This document shows, in pieces, positions 1 through 5,545 of a stretch of DNA of 5,545 bases. The stretch is from Deferribacteres bacterium. GTDB lineage: Bacteria > Nitrospirota > Thermodesulfovibrionia > UBA6902. Location: positions 1 to 5,545 of the forward strand of contig JAUVPO010000142.1 in assembly GCA_030598625.1 (NCBI GenBank). The letters run 5' to 3'. The stretch's first letter is position 1. Each line of letters begins with the position of its first letter. The translations under genes and the position numbers were made by a program. Below the pieces are notes generated by a model, which saw only the letters and a list, made by a program, of their open reading frames with translations, was not told where the DNA came from and did no database searches.

Positions 1-2
1 CA

Positions 3-140
3 CTGAATCTTAACTGTGAAGTAAAATGGTTATTAAGGGCTTCGCCAAATGAGAAGACATTGACATTAGGGATGAAGATCATAGACCCCCCTCCAAAGTA
101 CAAAGAATTCATAAATTCATTAAATATCGTCAATGATTAA
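3..140 (+). CDS. 3' end of an unidentified gene, possibly PilZ-domain protein (5' truncated by window)
   Basis: Frame 3 is open from the left edge to a TAA at 138-140 and gives 45 residues. The start lies outside the window. The visible tail has a beta-strand-like EVKW segment, a short charged linker, then LGMKIIDPPPKYKEFINSL. This resembles the last part of PilZ domains, which bind cyclic di-GMP: a V-x-W strand, then a G-x-x-F/I strand, then a short C-terminal helix. The N-terminal RxxxR and D/NxSxxG motifs that would prove c-di-GMP binding are not in the window, so this is a resemblance only. The other two forward frames hit stops within the first 14 bases, which supports this frame. The gene ends 8 bases before the repeat region and 424 bases before valS, so it is probably a separate transcription unit. 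It could also be an unrelated small protein. Confidence 0.5.
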   Translation: MNLNCEVKWLLRASPNEKTLTLGMKIIDPPPKYKEFINSLNIVND

Positions 141-148
141 CATCGTTA

Positions 149-407
149 GGGACGTTGTTTCTTACGGAGCATAATCGAACTTCCCATTAATTAGAGCCTG
201 TTCATAAACTGTAGTCATTTGTCATTCCCGCAAGCCCCGAACAAGTCGGGACAGGCTCCGCGCGTCGGGAATCCTTCCGTAATAAAGATTCCGGACAAGC
301 CGGAATGACAGAAAAAGATACTTTATAAACAGACACTAATTAAAATAGTGGTTAACATCTATACCTTTAATTTCTTTAATTTTATGCAAGCTAAGAAACA
401 ACGTCCC
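149..407. repeat. Outer imperfect inverted repeat pair (26-base arms) bracketing 207 bases
   Basis: Bases 149-164 (gggacgttgtttctta) are the exact reverse complement of 392-407 (taagaaacaacgtccc). In the same register, after four mismatches, 169-174 (gcataa) pairs with 382-387, giving 22 of 26 matches over 149-174 and 382-407. Pairing stops on both outer flanks and past 174/382. No open reading frame lies between the arms. The layout fits terminal repeats of a small non-autonomous element, or a pair of REP-like sequences, with another element inserted inside. I see no direct repeat next to the arms that would mark a target-site duplication. The family is not recognised. Confidence 0.7.
193..337. 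mobile_element. MITE-like palindromic element, about 145 bases, with 6-base flanking direct repeat
   Basis: The stretch is one imperfect palindrome centred near base 265. Its ends, 193-208 (agagcctgttcataaa) and 322-337, pair at 13 of 16 positions. In the same register 221-231 (gtcattcccgc) pairs with 299-309 with one mismatch. Two short hairpins sit inside the arms, both with an acaag loop: 236-250 (5-bp stem cccga/tcggg) and 288-306 (7-bp stem attccgg/ccggaat). An 8-base inverted repeat (gagcctgt 194-201, acaggctc 251-258) allows another fold. The hexamer taatta occurs at 188-193 and 337-342, as expected of a target-site duplication. No protein is encoded, so transposition would need an enzyme from elsewhere. 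Dispersed gtcattcccg/cggaatgac palindromes are common in several environmental Gram-negative lineages. The hairpins could also stop or stabilise transcripts from the upstream gene. Confidence 0.75.
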
Positions 408-443
408 CTGTTTTTAGTAACCACATTGAAATAAATAGTAATA

Positions 444-473
444 AAATGTCAAAATTATTGTCGGTTGACATTT
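444..473. repeat. Perfect 9-base inverted repeat overlapping the valS -35 box
   Basis: Bases 444-452 (aaatgtcaa) are the exact reverse complement of 465-473 (ttgacattt), separated by 12 bases. The half-sites are 21 bases apart centre to centre, about two helical turns, which is the geometry expected for a dimeric regulator. The right arm contains the whole TTGACA hexamer, so a bound protein would block RNA polymerase. In AT-rich DNA a 9-base match can arise by chance, and no regulator gene is visible nearby. The role as an operator is inferred only from position. Confidence 0.4.
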
Positions 474-493
474 GTTTACAATAAGCATACATT
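465..493 (+). promoter_or_regulatory. Probable sigma70-type promoter for valS-nadC
   Basis: A consensus -35 box TTGACA (465-470) is followed by a 17-base spacer and TACATT (488-493), which matches the -10 consensus TATAAT at four of six positions. Transcription would start near base 500, leaving a leader of about 65 bases. This is the best promoter-like pair I found between the repeat elements and valS. Confidence 0.6.
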
Positions 494-564
494 ATTGTGT
501 TTTTACAGATATTGCAAAGGTAAAAGAATTGAATCCATAGACCCTTGGAACCTGATAAAATATC

Positions 565-3240
565 ATGCTTGAAAAAAGATACGATCCGAAAAAAATAGAA
601 AAAAAGTGGTATGACTTCTGGCTTGAGAAAGAGTATTTCAGGGCTGAAGCAAAAAGCAACAAGCCTTCTTACTGCATAGTCATTCCCCCTCCAAATGTTA
701 CAGGCTCTCTGCATATAGGTCACGCGCTCGATATAACTTTGCAGGACGTGATGATCAGGTGGAAGAGGATGTCCGGATTTAATACCTTATGGCTGCCCGG
801 CACCGACCATGCCGGTATCGCGACCCAGAATGTCGTTGAAAAAGAACTTCAGAACCAGGGTACGAACAGACATAAACTCGGGAGAGATGAATTTATTGAA
901 AAGGTATGGGAATGGAAAAAGCTGTATGGAGGCACCATAATAAACCAGCTTAAAAGCATGGGAGCTTCCTGCGACTGGAGCAGGGAAAGGTTTACTCTTG
1001 ACGAGGGGTTGTCAAGGGCGGTTAAGGAAGTATTTATAAAGCTGTATGAAGAGGGGCTCATTTACAGGGGTGATTATATTATCAACTGGTGCCCGCGGTG
1101 TCATACCGCATTGTCGGATCTTGAAGTAGAACATGAGGATACTCAGGGCAACCTGTATTATATAAAGTACAATTTTGCATATGAAAGCGGTCACATTACG
1201 GTTGCTACAACAAGGCCGGAGACTTATCTGGGTGACACGGCGGTTGCCGTTAACCCCCGCGATAAAAGATATAAGGACATTGTCGGAAAATTTGTAAAAC
1301 TGCCTGTCCTGAACAGAAAGATTCCGATAATAGCGGATGATTTCGTTGATTCATCTTTTGGCACCGGCGCGGTAAAGGTCACGCCCGCGCATGACCCGAA
1401 TGATTTTGAGATAGCAAAAAGACATGATCTACCGTTTATAAATGTAATGACCGGCGAGGCAAAGATGTCGGAGGAAGCGGGCCCGTACAGCGGGCAGGAC
1501 AGGTTTGAGTGCAGGAGGAATGTCCTCAGTGACCTGGAGGACCTGGGGCAGCTTGAAAAGGTCACGGACCATGAACTGGCGGTCGGGCACTGTTATCGTT
1601 GCAAGACAGTCGTTGAACCGTACCTCTCCAAGCAGTGGTTTGTAAAGATAAAACCGATTGCAGAGGAAGCCATTAAGGCCGTGAGAGACGGTCAAATAAA
1701 GATTATTCCATCCGGGTGGGAGAACAGTTATTTTGACTGGATGGAAAACATAAAAGACTGGTGCATATCACGGCAGATATGGTGGGGACACAGAATCCCT
1801 GTCTGGTATTGCCGGAAGTGTGAAGAGATAATAGTGTCAAGAGAGACTCCGGTTGAGTGTAAGTGCGGGAGCAGGGAATTGAAGCAGGACAATGATGTCC
1901 TGGATACGTGGTTCTCATCGGCGCTCTGGCCGTTTTCAACGCTCGGCTGGCCTGATGATACGGACGATCTTAAAACATTCTATCCGACAAGTGTCCTGAT
2001 AACGGGTTTTGATATTCTTTTCTTCTGGGTTGCCCGGATGATTATGATGGGGTTGAAGTTCATGCACAAAGAACCGTTTAAACATGTCTATATCCACGCG
2101 CTTATCAGGGATGCCGAAGGAAGGAAAATGAGCAAATCAAAGGGTAATGTGGTTGACCCCCTCAAGACAACCGAAGACTACGGCACTGACGCGTTCAGGT
2201 TTACACTTACAGCTTACGCTGCGCAGGGGAGGGACATTAAATTTTCTGAAAAAAGGGTTGGCGGTTACAAAAATTTTATAAACAAGATATGGAATATCGC
2301 GAGATTTATATCAATGAACACAGAGGAAAGCGGAGAGACCAGGCCCGTGCGGGAGTTGATAGAAAGTGGTTCTCAAACTACGCTTACCCTTGCCGACAGG
2401 TGGATTTTAAGCCGTTTGTCGGCGGTCTGTTCAGAAGTAAACAAGTCTCTTGAAGAATACAGGTTTAATGACTCGGCGGGAACTCTCTACCAGTACATCT
2501 GGCACGAACTGTGTGACTGGTATGTTGAAATGATCAAACCTGAACTGTACGGGGAGAATGAGGAATCCAAAACTGCCGCTATCAGCGTATTGGTGCATGT
2601 ATTCGAGGCGGCGCTCGGTCTCCTGCATCCGTTCATGCCTTTTATAACAGAAGAGATATGGCAGCAGCTCCCGTGTAAAAAGACTGTTGACAGTCTATGC
2701 ATTCGCAGGTATCCGACTGCTGATGAGGGAATTTACGATAAAGAGGCAGAAGATGAAATGGGGGTTGTAATGGACGCCGTGACGGGCATAAGAAGCATAA
2801 GGGGTGAACTGAACATATCCCCTTCTCTTGAGCTTAAGGCATTAATCAGGACACTTAATAGCACAGAGGACATCCTGAATGCCAACATTGTTTATATCGA
2901 GAAATTGGCCCGGGGCAGGGACATTGAAGTAGGCCCGGATATCCGGCCGCCCAAAAATGCGGCCACTGCGATTAAGCCTGCAATGGAGATATTTGTTCCC
3001 CTGGAGGGCTTAATCAATATTGAGACGGAGATAAACAGGTTAAACAAGGACCTGAACAAGACTAAGGAGAATCTCTCATTTATTAAGAGGAAGCTCCACA
3101 GTAAAGAATTTATAAATAAGGCACCTCAGGCAATTGTTGAAGAAAATAGGGTTAAGTTTAAGGAAAAGAATGTAAAACTGCAAGCTATCCAGGTCAGTAT
3201 TGACAAGCTGAAGAAGTGGGGCAAGTCAGGAGATGATTGA
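565..3240 (+). CDS. valS: Valine--tRNA ligase (ValRS)
   Basis: This cytoplasmic class I synthetase activates valine with ATP, loads it on tRNA-Val and hydrolyses mischarged Thr-tRNA. The 891 residues match the usual family length. The Rossmann-fold signature PPPNVTGSLHIGHA spans 41-54 with HIGH at 50-53, and the second ATP-binding motif KMSKS is at 521-525. The inserted CP1 editing domain (about 190-345) carries TTRPET (215-220) and the GTGAVKVTPAHDPND block (266-280). The helical anticodon-binding domain covers about 605-760. The C-terminal tRNA-binding coiled coil covers about 815-885. Four Cys pairs (176/179, 343/346, 416/419, 432/434) suggest structural zinc sites of the Thermus-type enzyme. 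An in-frame TAA at 556-558 makes ATG 565 the first possible start. The Shine-Dalgarno is weak (ggaa 547-550, 14 bases upstream). It is probably co-transcribed with nadC, which overlaps its stop codon. IleRS and LeuRS are the alternatives, but the coiled-coil tail and CP1 motifs favour ValRS. Confidence 0.98.
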   Translation: MLEKRYDPKKIEKKWYDFWLEKEYFRAEAKSNKPSYCIVIPPPNVTGSLHIGHALDITLQDVMIRWKRMSGFNTLWLPGTDHAGIATQNVVEKELQNQGTNRHKLGRDEFIEKVWEWKKLYGGTIINQLKSMGASCDWSRERFTLDEGLSRAVKEVFIKLYEEGLIYRGDYIINWCPRCHTALSDLEVEHEDTQGNLYYIKYNFAYESGHITVATTRPETYLGDTAVAVNPRDKRYKDIVGKFVKLPVLNRKIPIIADDFVDSSFGTGAVKVTPAHDPNDFEIAKRHDLPFINVMTGEAKMSEEAGPYSGQDRFECRRNVLSDLEDLGQLEKVTDHELAVGHCYRCKTVVEPYLSKQWFVKIKPIAEEAIKAVRDGQIKIIPSGWENSYFDWMENIKDWCISRQIWWGHRIPVWYCRKCEEIIVSRETPVECKCGSRELKQDNDVLDTWFSSALWPFSTLGWPDDTDDLKTFYPTSVLITGFDILFFWVARMIMMGLKFMHKEPFKHVYIHALIRDAEGRKMSKSKGNVVDPLKTTEDYGTDAFRFTLTAYAAQGRDIKFSEKRVGGYKNFINKIWNIARFISMNTEESGETRPVRELIESGSQTTLTLADRWILSRLSAVCSEVNKSLEEYRFNDSAGTLYQYIWHELCDWYVEMIKPELYGENEESKTAAISVLVHVFEAALGLLHPFMPFITEEIWQQLPCKKTVDSLCIRRYPTADEGIYDKEAEDEMGVVMDAVTGIRSIRGELNISPSLELKALIRTLNSTEDILNANIVYIEKLARGRDIEVGPDIRPPKNAATAIKPAMEIFVPLEGLINIETEINRLNKDLNKTKENLSFIKRKLHSKEFINKAPQAIVEENRVKFKEKNVKLQAIQVSIDKLKKWGKSGDD
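3228..3233 (+). promoter_or_regulatory. Ribosome binding site that decides the nadC start
   Basis: AGGAGA lies in the last codons of valS. It is 6 bases from the ATG at 3240 but only 3 bases from the in-frame TTG at 3237. The ATG is therefore the better start, giving a one-base stop/start overlap (TGATG) with valS and suggesting translational coupling. Confidence 0.75.
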
Positions 3241-4100
3241 TGTCTGATTTGATTGCGGAAGAGAGTTGGGGTCTTACGGACGGAGTTCTTATAAGCGCCC
3301 TTAAAGAGGACATAGGAAGCGGCGATATAACATCATCTTCGCTTATTCCGGAAAATCACATTTCCAGGGCGGTCCTTATTGCCAAGAGCGGTTTTGTTCT
3401 TGCAGGCGTCCCTTTTGCAGAAAGAGTGTTTAAATTAGTTAACGGGGGCATACAATTTAACGCTCTTAAAAAAGAAGGCAGCCGTATTAAGGCGGGAGCC
3501 GTTATCGCAAAGATAAAGGGGGACACTAAAGGTCTTTTAACGGCTGAAAGAACCGCCCTGAACATGCTTCAAAGACTTTCCGGTATTGCTACTCTTACGG
3601 ACAGGTATGTCAAATCCGTAAAAGGTCATAGAGTGAAGATTGCGGACACAAGAAAAACCGCCCCCGGTCTCAGATTTTTTGATAAATACGCGGTAAGAAT
3701 CGGCGGCGGGTCCAATCACCGATACGGACTTTTTGACGGTGTGCTGATAAAAGATAATCACATTGCAGTGGCTGGAGGAGCAGGCAAGGCCGTAAAACTT
3801 GCCCGGTTGAAGGCGCATCATTTGTTAAAGATAGAGGTTGAGGTGAAAAATTTATCAGAGGTTAAAGAAGCGTTGTCCGCCGGTGCGGACGTTATCATGC
3901 TCGATAATATGACGGTGCGTGAGATTAAAAAAGCAGTGGATATTATACGCGGAAAAAAGCCCGGCCTGATTATTGAGGCCTCAGGAAATATAAATTTAGA
4001 TAATGCGGGTGAAATCGCGGGAACGGGAGTAGACTTGATATCTGTCGGTTACATTACTCATTCAGTACGCGCCGCTGACATAAGTATGAAGTTTAATTGA
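3240..4100 (+). CDS. nadC: Nicotinate-nucleotide pyrophosphorylase, carboxylating (quinolinate phosphoribosyltransferase)
   Basis: The enzyme converts quinolinate and phosphoribosyl pyrophosphate to nicotinate mononucleotide, CO2 and pyrophosphate, the last step that is specific to de novo NAD synthesis. It acts in the cytoplasm, usually as a dimer or hexamer. From the ATG it has 286 residues, normal for the family. The N-terminal sandwich domain starts with ALKEDIGSGDIT (20-31). The central helix has TAERTALNMLQRLSGIAT (101-118). The alpha/beta-barrel holds the active-site blocks DTRKTAPGLR (136-145), GGGSNHR (155-161), IKDNH (170-174), EVEV (199-202), MLDN (220-223) and EASGNI (246-251), with the phosphate-binding glycine stretch near 261-272. 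All expected Arg, Lys and His positions look intact. A TTG at 3237 is a possible alternative start but is too close to the Shine-Dalgarno. Partners nadA and nadB are not in the window. The stop codon lies inside the promoter of the next operon. Confidence 0.97.
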   Translation: MSDLIAEESWGLTDGVLISALKEDIGSGDITSSSLIPENHISRAVLIAKSGFVLAGVPFAERVFKLVNGGIQFNALKKEGSRIKAGAVIAKIKGDTKGLLTAERTALNMLQRLSGIATLTDRYVKSVKGHRVKIADTRKTAPGLRFFDKYAVRIGGGSNHRYGLFDGVLIKDNHIAVAGGAGKAVKLARLKAHHLLKIEVEVKNLSEVKEALSAGADVIMLDNMTVREIKKAVDIIRGKKPGLIIEASGNINLDNAGEIAGTGVDLISVGYITHSVRAADISMKFN

Positions 4101-4125
4101 CAAGATGGTCTAAACTCCTTATAAT
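4097..4125 (+). promoter_or_regulatory. Full-consensus sigma70 promoter for yceD-rpmF-plsX
   Basis: TTGACA (4097-4102), a 17-base spacer and TATAAT (4120-4125) match both consensus hexamers at all twelve positions with optimal spacing. Transcription would start near 4132, giving a leader of about 27 bases before the yceD ATG. The -35 box uses the last sense codon and the TGA of nadC. It implies strong, largely constitutive expression of the downstream genes that does not depend on read-through from valS-nadC. I see no terminator hairpin between nadC and yceD, so read-through may add to it. Confidence 0.85.
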
Positions 4126-4158
4126 TTATAGTCAAACTTTTATCACAGGGTCTTTGAT

Positions 4159-4680
4159 ATGAGGGTAAATGTTTCCGGTATTCCTGAAGAGGGTTTGCAG
4201 CGGGAATTAAAGCTGCCGATAACGGTTAATGACAGTGAAAGACCTGATGTCGCGCATGTTCATATAAAGTTAGTCAGGATTGCCAAAAGAGTTATTATTG
4301 AAGGTTCGGTAAATATATCGGTGTCGTTAAAATGCAGCAGGTGTTTAAATGAATTTTTTTATCCCATGAATGCGGTTTTCATGGAGGAGTATAATCCGGC
4401 TGAGGACATTGGCACAGAGGATGAACAGGAACTAACGAATGAGGAATTGGATCTCGGTTTTTACAGTAACGATGAAATAGATGTTGCGGAAGTCGTAAAA
4501 GAGCAGGTGCTCCTGTCCGTTCCAATGAAACCTTTATGTAAGACCGAGTGTAGAGGAATGTGCAAAAGGTGCGGTAAGGACTTAAATAAGGGTCAGTGTA
4601 AGTGCGAGGCCGAAAAAATTGATCCGAGGCTTGCTCCTCTTGAAAAATTCAGGGAATTAATAAAAGACCGAAAGGAGTAA
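4159..4680 (+). CDS. yceD: YceD family protein (DUF177), predicted 23S rRNA accumulation factor
   Basis: A 173-residue protein of the DUF177/YceD family. The E. coli member is linked to 23S rRNA accumulation, and plant homologues to plastid 23S rRNA processing; the biochemical activity is not settled. The N-terminal half is strand-rich and ends in the CSRCLNEF knuckle (C59, C62). A very acidic linker covers about 76-110. The C-terminal signature has C127, C131, C135, C138, C147 and C149 in the pattern CKTECRGMCKRCGKDLNKGQCKCE, followed by DPRLAPLEKFREL (155-167), a typical family ending. The Cys spacing suggests metal binding, which is an inference. The start has only a modest Shine-Dalgarno (AGGG, 4147-4150, 8 bases upstream). 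It sits just downstream of a strong promoter and directly before rpmF, the neighbourhood conserved across many bacteria. The symbol follows E. coli usage. Confidence 0.93.
   Translation: MRVNVSGIPEEGLQRELKLPITVNDSERPDVAHVHIKLVRIAKRVIIEGSVNISVSLKCSRCLNEFFYPMNAVFMEEYNPAEDIGTEDEQELTNEELDLGFYSNDEIDVAEVVKEQVLLSVPMKPLCKTECRGMCKRCGKDLNKGQCKCEAEKIDPRLAPLEKFRELIKDRKE
4672..4677 (+). promoter_or_regulatory. Strong ribosome binding site for rpmF
   Basis: AAGGAG lies 6 bases before the rpmF ATG, within the last codons of yceD and directly before its TAA stop (4678-4680). It is the best Shine-Dalgarno of this operon, as expected for a ribosomal protein that must be made in large amounts. Confidence 0.8.
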
Positions 4681-4683
4681 AAA

Positions 4684-4875
4684 ATGGCAAATCCAACTTC
4701 TAGGCACAGCAGTTCCAGAAGGGACAAAAGACGGGCGAATTGGAAGATTCATTTGCCCAATCTGGCAATTTGTCCTGAATGTCAGGAGCCGAAACTTCCT
4801 CACAGGGTATGTATGAGCTGTGGAAGTTATAACGGGAAAAAGATACTTGAAGTAGTTGAAAAAGAATCTTCATGA
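4684..4875 (+). CDS. rpmF: Large ribosomal subunit protein bL32
   Basis: A 63-residue basic protein of the 50S subunit; family members are usually 55-65 residues. The N-terminus MANPTSRHSSSRRDKRRANW matches the MAVPKxxxSxxRRDxRRxHW pattern that threads into 23S rRNA. The middle has C30-x2-C33 and C43-x2-C46 flanking EPKLPHRVC, the four-cysteine zinc ribbon. This is therefore the zinc-containing (C+) form; some bacteria carry a second, cysteine-free copy used under zinc shortage, and none is seen here. The gene follows yceD by 3 bases and overlaps plsX by 4 bases (ATGA), so its expression is tied to both. Confidence 0.98.
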   Translation: MANPTSRHSSSRRDKRRANWKIHLPNLAICPECQEPKLPHRVCMSCGSYNGKKILEVVEKESS

Positions 4876-5545
4876 GAATAGCTCTGGATGCAATGGGCGG
4901 GGATTTGGCCCCTGCCGCAACGGTTGAAGGCGCTGTTGAGGCGCTTGGTGAGAACAGGGACATTTCCGTTGTGCTCGTCGGGGATGAGGAAAAAATATCT
5001 TCCGAGCTTGAGAAAAGGGATTGTTCAGGTTTGCCGATAAGCATAAGACATGCTTCCCAGGTGGTGAATATGGATGAGTCTCCGCTTACGGCCCTGAGAC
5101 GCAAAAAGGATTCATCCGTCAGAGTGGCCATAGATATTGTTAAATCCAATGAAGCTGACGCAATGGTTAGTGCGGGCAATTCCGGAGTAGTTATGGCCAC
5201 CGCCCTTTACGTTCTGGGTAAACTTCAGGGGGTTGAAAGGCCCGCAATTGCCGCTGTCATGCCTTCTTTAAAAGACAATTTTGTCTTGATAGATGCAGGA
5301 GCAAATGTGGATTGCAGGCCGACCCAGTTGTATCAATTTGCAGTAATGGGAGAGGCTTACGCAAAGTACATTTTTAATATTGACAGGCCTAAAATCGGGC
5401 TTCTCGGAATAGGCGAAGAAGACGCAAAAGGTAACGAACTCACAAAAGAAGCGTTCAAGTTAATAAAAAATTCTCATGTAAATTTTATAGGCAATATAGA
5501 GGGACAGGATATTTTTTCAGGTGAAGCGGATGTAGTGGTTTGCGA
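4872..5545 (+). CDS. plsX: Phosphate acyltransferase PlsX (3' end beyond window)
   Basis: PlsX makes acyl-phosphate from acyl-ACP and inorganic phosphate, feeding PlsY in the first acylation of glycerol-3-phosphate. It is a peripheral membrane enzyme. The frame gives 224 full codons with no stop before the right edge; the family is usually 330-350 residues, so about two thirds is present. Visible motifs are MRIALDAMGGDLAP (1-14), DESPLTALRRKKDSS (68-82), SAGNSG (100-105), DAGANVDCRPTQLYQFAVMG (141-160), LLGIGEEDAKGNE (177-189) and FIGNIEGQDI (205-214), ending in ADVVVC. The start codon overlaps the rpmF stop as ATGA and has no strong Shine-Dalgarno, so translation probably depends on ribosomes finishing rpmF. 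In many bacteria fabH, fabD, fabG and acpP follow; they would lie to the right. Small departures from the common motif text, GIGEE where NIGEE is usual and SAGNSGV where SAGNTGA is usual, look conservative. Confidence 0.97.
   Translation, partial: MRIALDAMGGDLAPAATVEGAVEALGENRDISVVLVGDEEKISSELEKRDCSGLPISIRHASQVVNMDESPLTALRRKKDSSVRVAIDIVKSNEADAMVSAGNSGVVMATALYVLGKLQGVERPAIAAVMPSLKDNFVLIDAGANVDCRPTQLYQFAVMGEAYAKYIFNIDRPKIGLLGIGEEDAKGNELTKEAFKLIKNSHVNFIGNIEGQDIFSGEADVVVC

Larger units (their letters stand above)
141..564. other. Intergenic region between the partial gene and valS
   Basis: I find no convincing coding sequence on either strand in these 424 bases. From left to right the stretch holds an outer inverted repeat arm (149-174), an inner palindromic element (193-337), AT-rich sequence, the second outer arm (382-407), AT-rich sequence with a 9-base inverted repeat (444-473), a sigma70-type promoter (465-493) and a leader of about 65 bases before valS. 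The leader shows no clear terminator hairpin with a T tract and no convincing riboswitch. Confidence 0.7.

Noticed and set aside
288..320. Rho-independent terminator for the upstream gene at the attccgg/ccggaat hairpin
   Set aside because: On the + strand the stem is followed by gacagaaaaa and not a T tract. The structure is better explained as part of the palindromic element.
193..337. CRISPR array or tRNA gene in the palindromic region
   Set aside because: There are no regularly spaced direct repeats, and the fold is a single inverted repeat without a cloverleaf or a T-loop sequence.
137..359. Direct repeat ttaacatc on both sides of the outer inverted repeat (137-144 and 352-359)
   Set aside because: It is only 8 bases, AT-rich and not placed symmetrically next to the arms, so it is probably chance and not a target-site duplication.
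500..564. T-box leader before valS, suggested by 'tggaacc' at 546-552
   Set aside because: A T-box needs a stem I with a Val specifier codon and a terminator/antiterminator pair. The leader is only about 65 bases and has no terminator hairpin.
391..723. Minus-strand open frame of 110 codons across the valS promoter and start
   Set aside because: It runs antisense through the conserved ValRS N-terminus. Its product is Phe/Cys-rich with no recognisable domain.
3237..3239. TTG as the nadC start codon
   Set aside because: It is only 3 bases from the Shine-Dalgarno, while the next codon, ATG at 3240, has a 6-base spacing and adds no loss of conserved sequence.
4700..5200. Minus-strand open frame of 166 codons opposite rpmF and plsX
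   Set aside because: The Ser-rich product is a shadow of two clearly conserved genes on the other strand and has no family features.

Overview
The window is bacterial housekeeping DNA of moderate GC content. It holds six genes, all on the + strand: the 3' tail of an unidentified gene, complete valS, complete nadC, a complete DUF177/YceD gene, complete rpmF, and about two thirds of plsX, which runs off the right edge. The proteins alone do not fix the lineage. The yceD-rpmF-plsX order, the bacterial-type ValRS with four Cys pairs, and the 'gtcattcccg...cggaatgac' palindrome upstream of valS fit a free-living Gram-negative of the Nitrospirota or Desulfobacterota kind. That placement is an inference with low confidence.

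Region 1 (1-564) is the only long stretch without a complete gene. Bases 3-140 read as the last 45 codons of a protein whose end resembles a PilZ domain. After it comes a nested repeat. An outer 26-base imperfect inverted repeat (149-174 and 382-407, 22 of 26 pairs) brackets an inner palindromic element (193-337). The inner element is flanked by a 6-base direct repeat, taatta, that looks like a target-site duplication, so a small non-coding mobile element appears to have inserted inside an older repeat. Between the repeats and valS lies a good sigma70-type promoter (TTGACA, 17 bases, TACATT) whose -35 box sits in one arm of a perfect 9-base inverted repeat.

Region 2 (565-4100) is valS followed by nadC. 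The two overlap by one base (TGATG) and are probably co-transcribed. valS charges tRNA-Val. nadC makes nicotinate mononucleotide from quinolinate in de novo NAD synthesis.

Region 3 (4097-5545) is the conserved yceD-rpmF-plsX operon, which links a 23S rRNA-associated factor, ribosomal protein L32 and the first acyl-phosphate step of phospholipid synthesis. It starts with a full-consensus sigma70 promoter (TTGACA, 17 bases, TATAAT) that overlaps the nadC stop codon. The genes are tightly packed: 3 bases between yceD and rpmF, and an ATGA overlap between rpmF and plsX.

I see no evidence of a novel multi-gene system. The items most worth a second look are the nested palindromic element and the perfect promoter built into the end of nadC.
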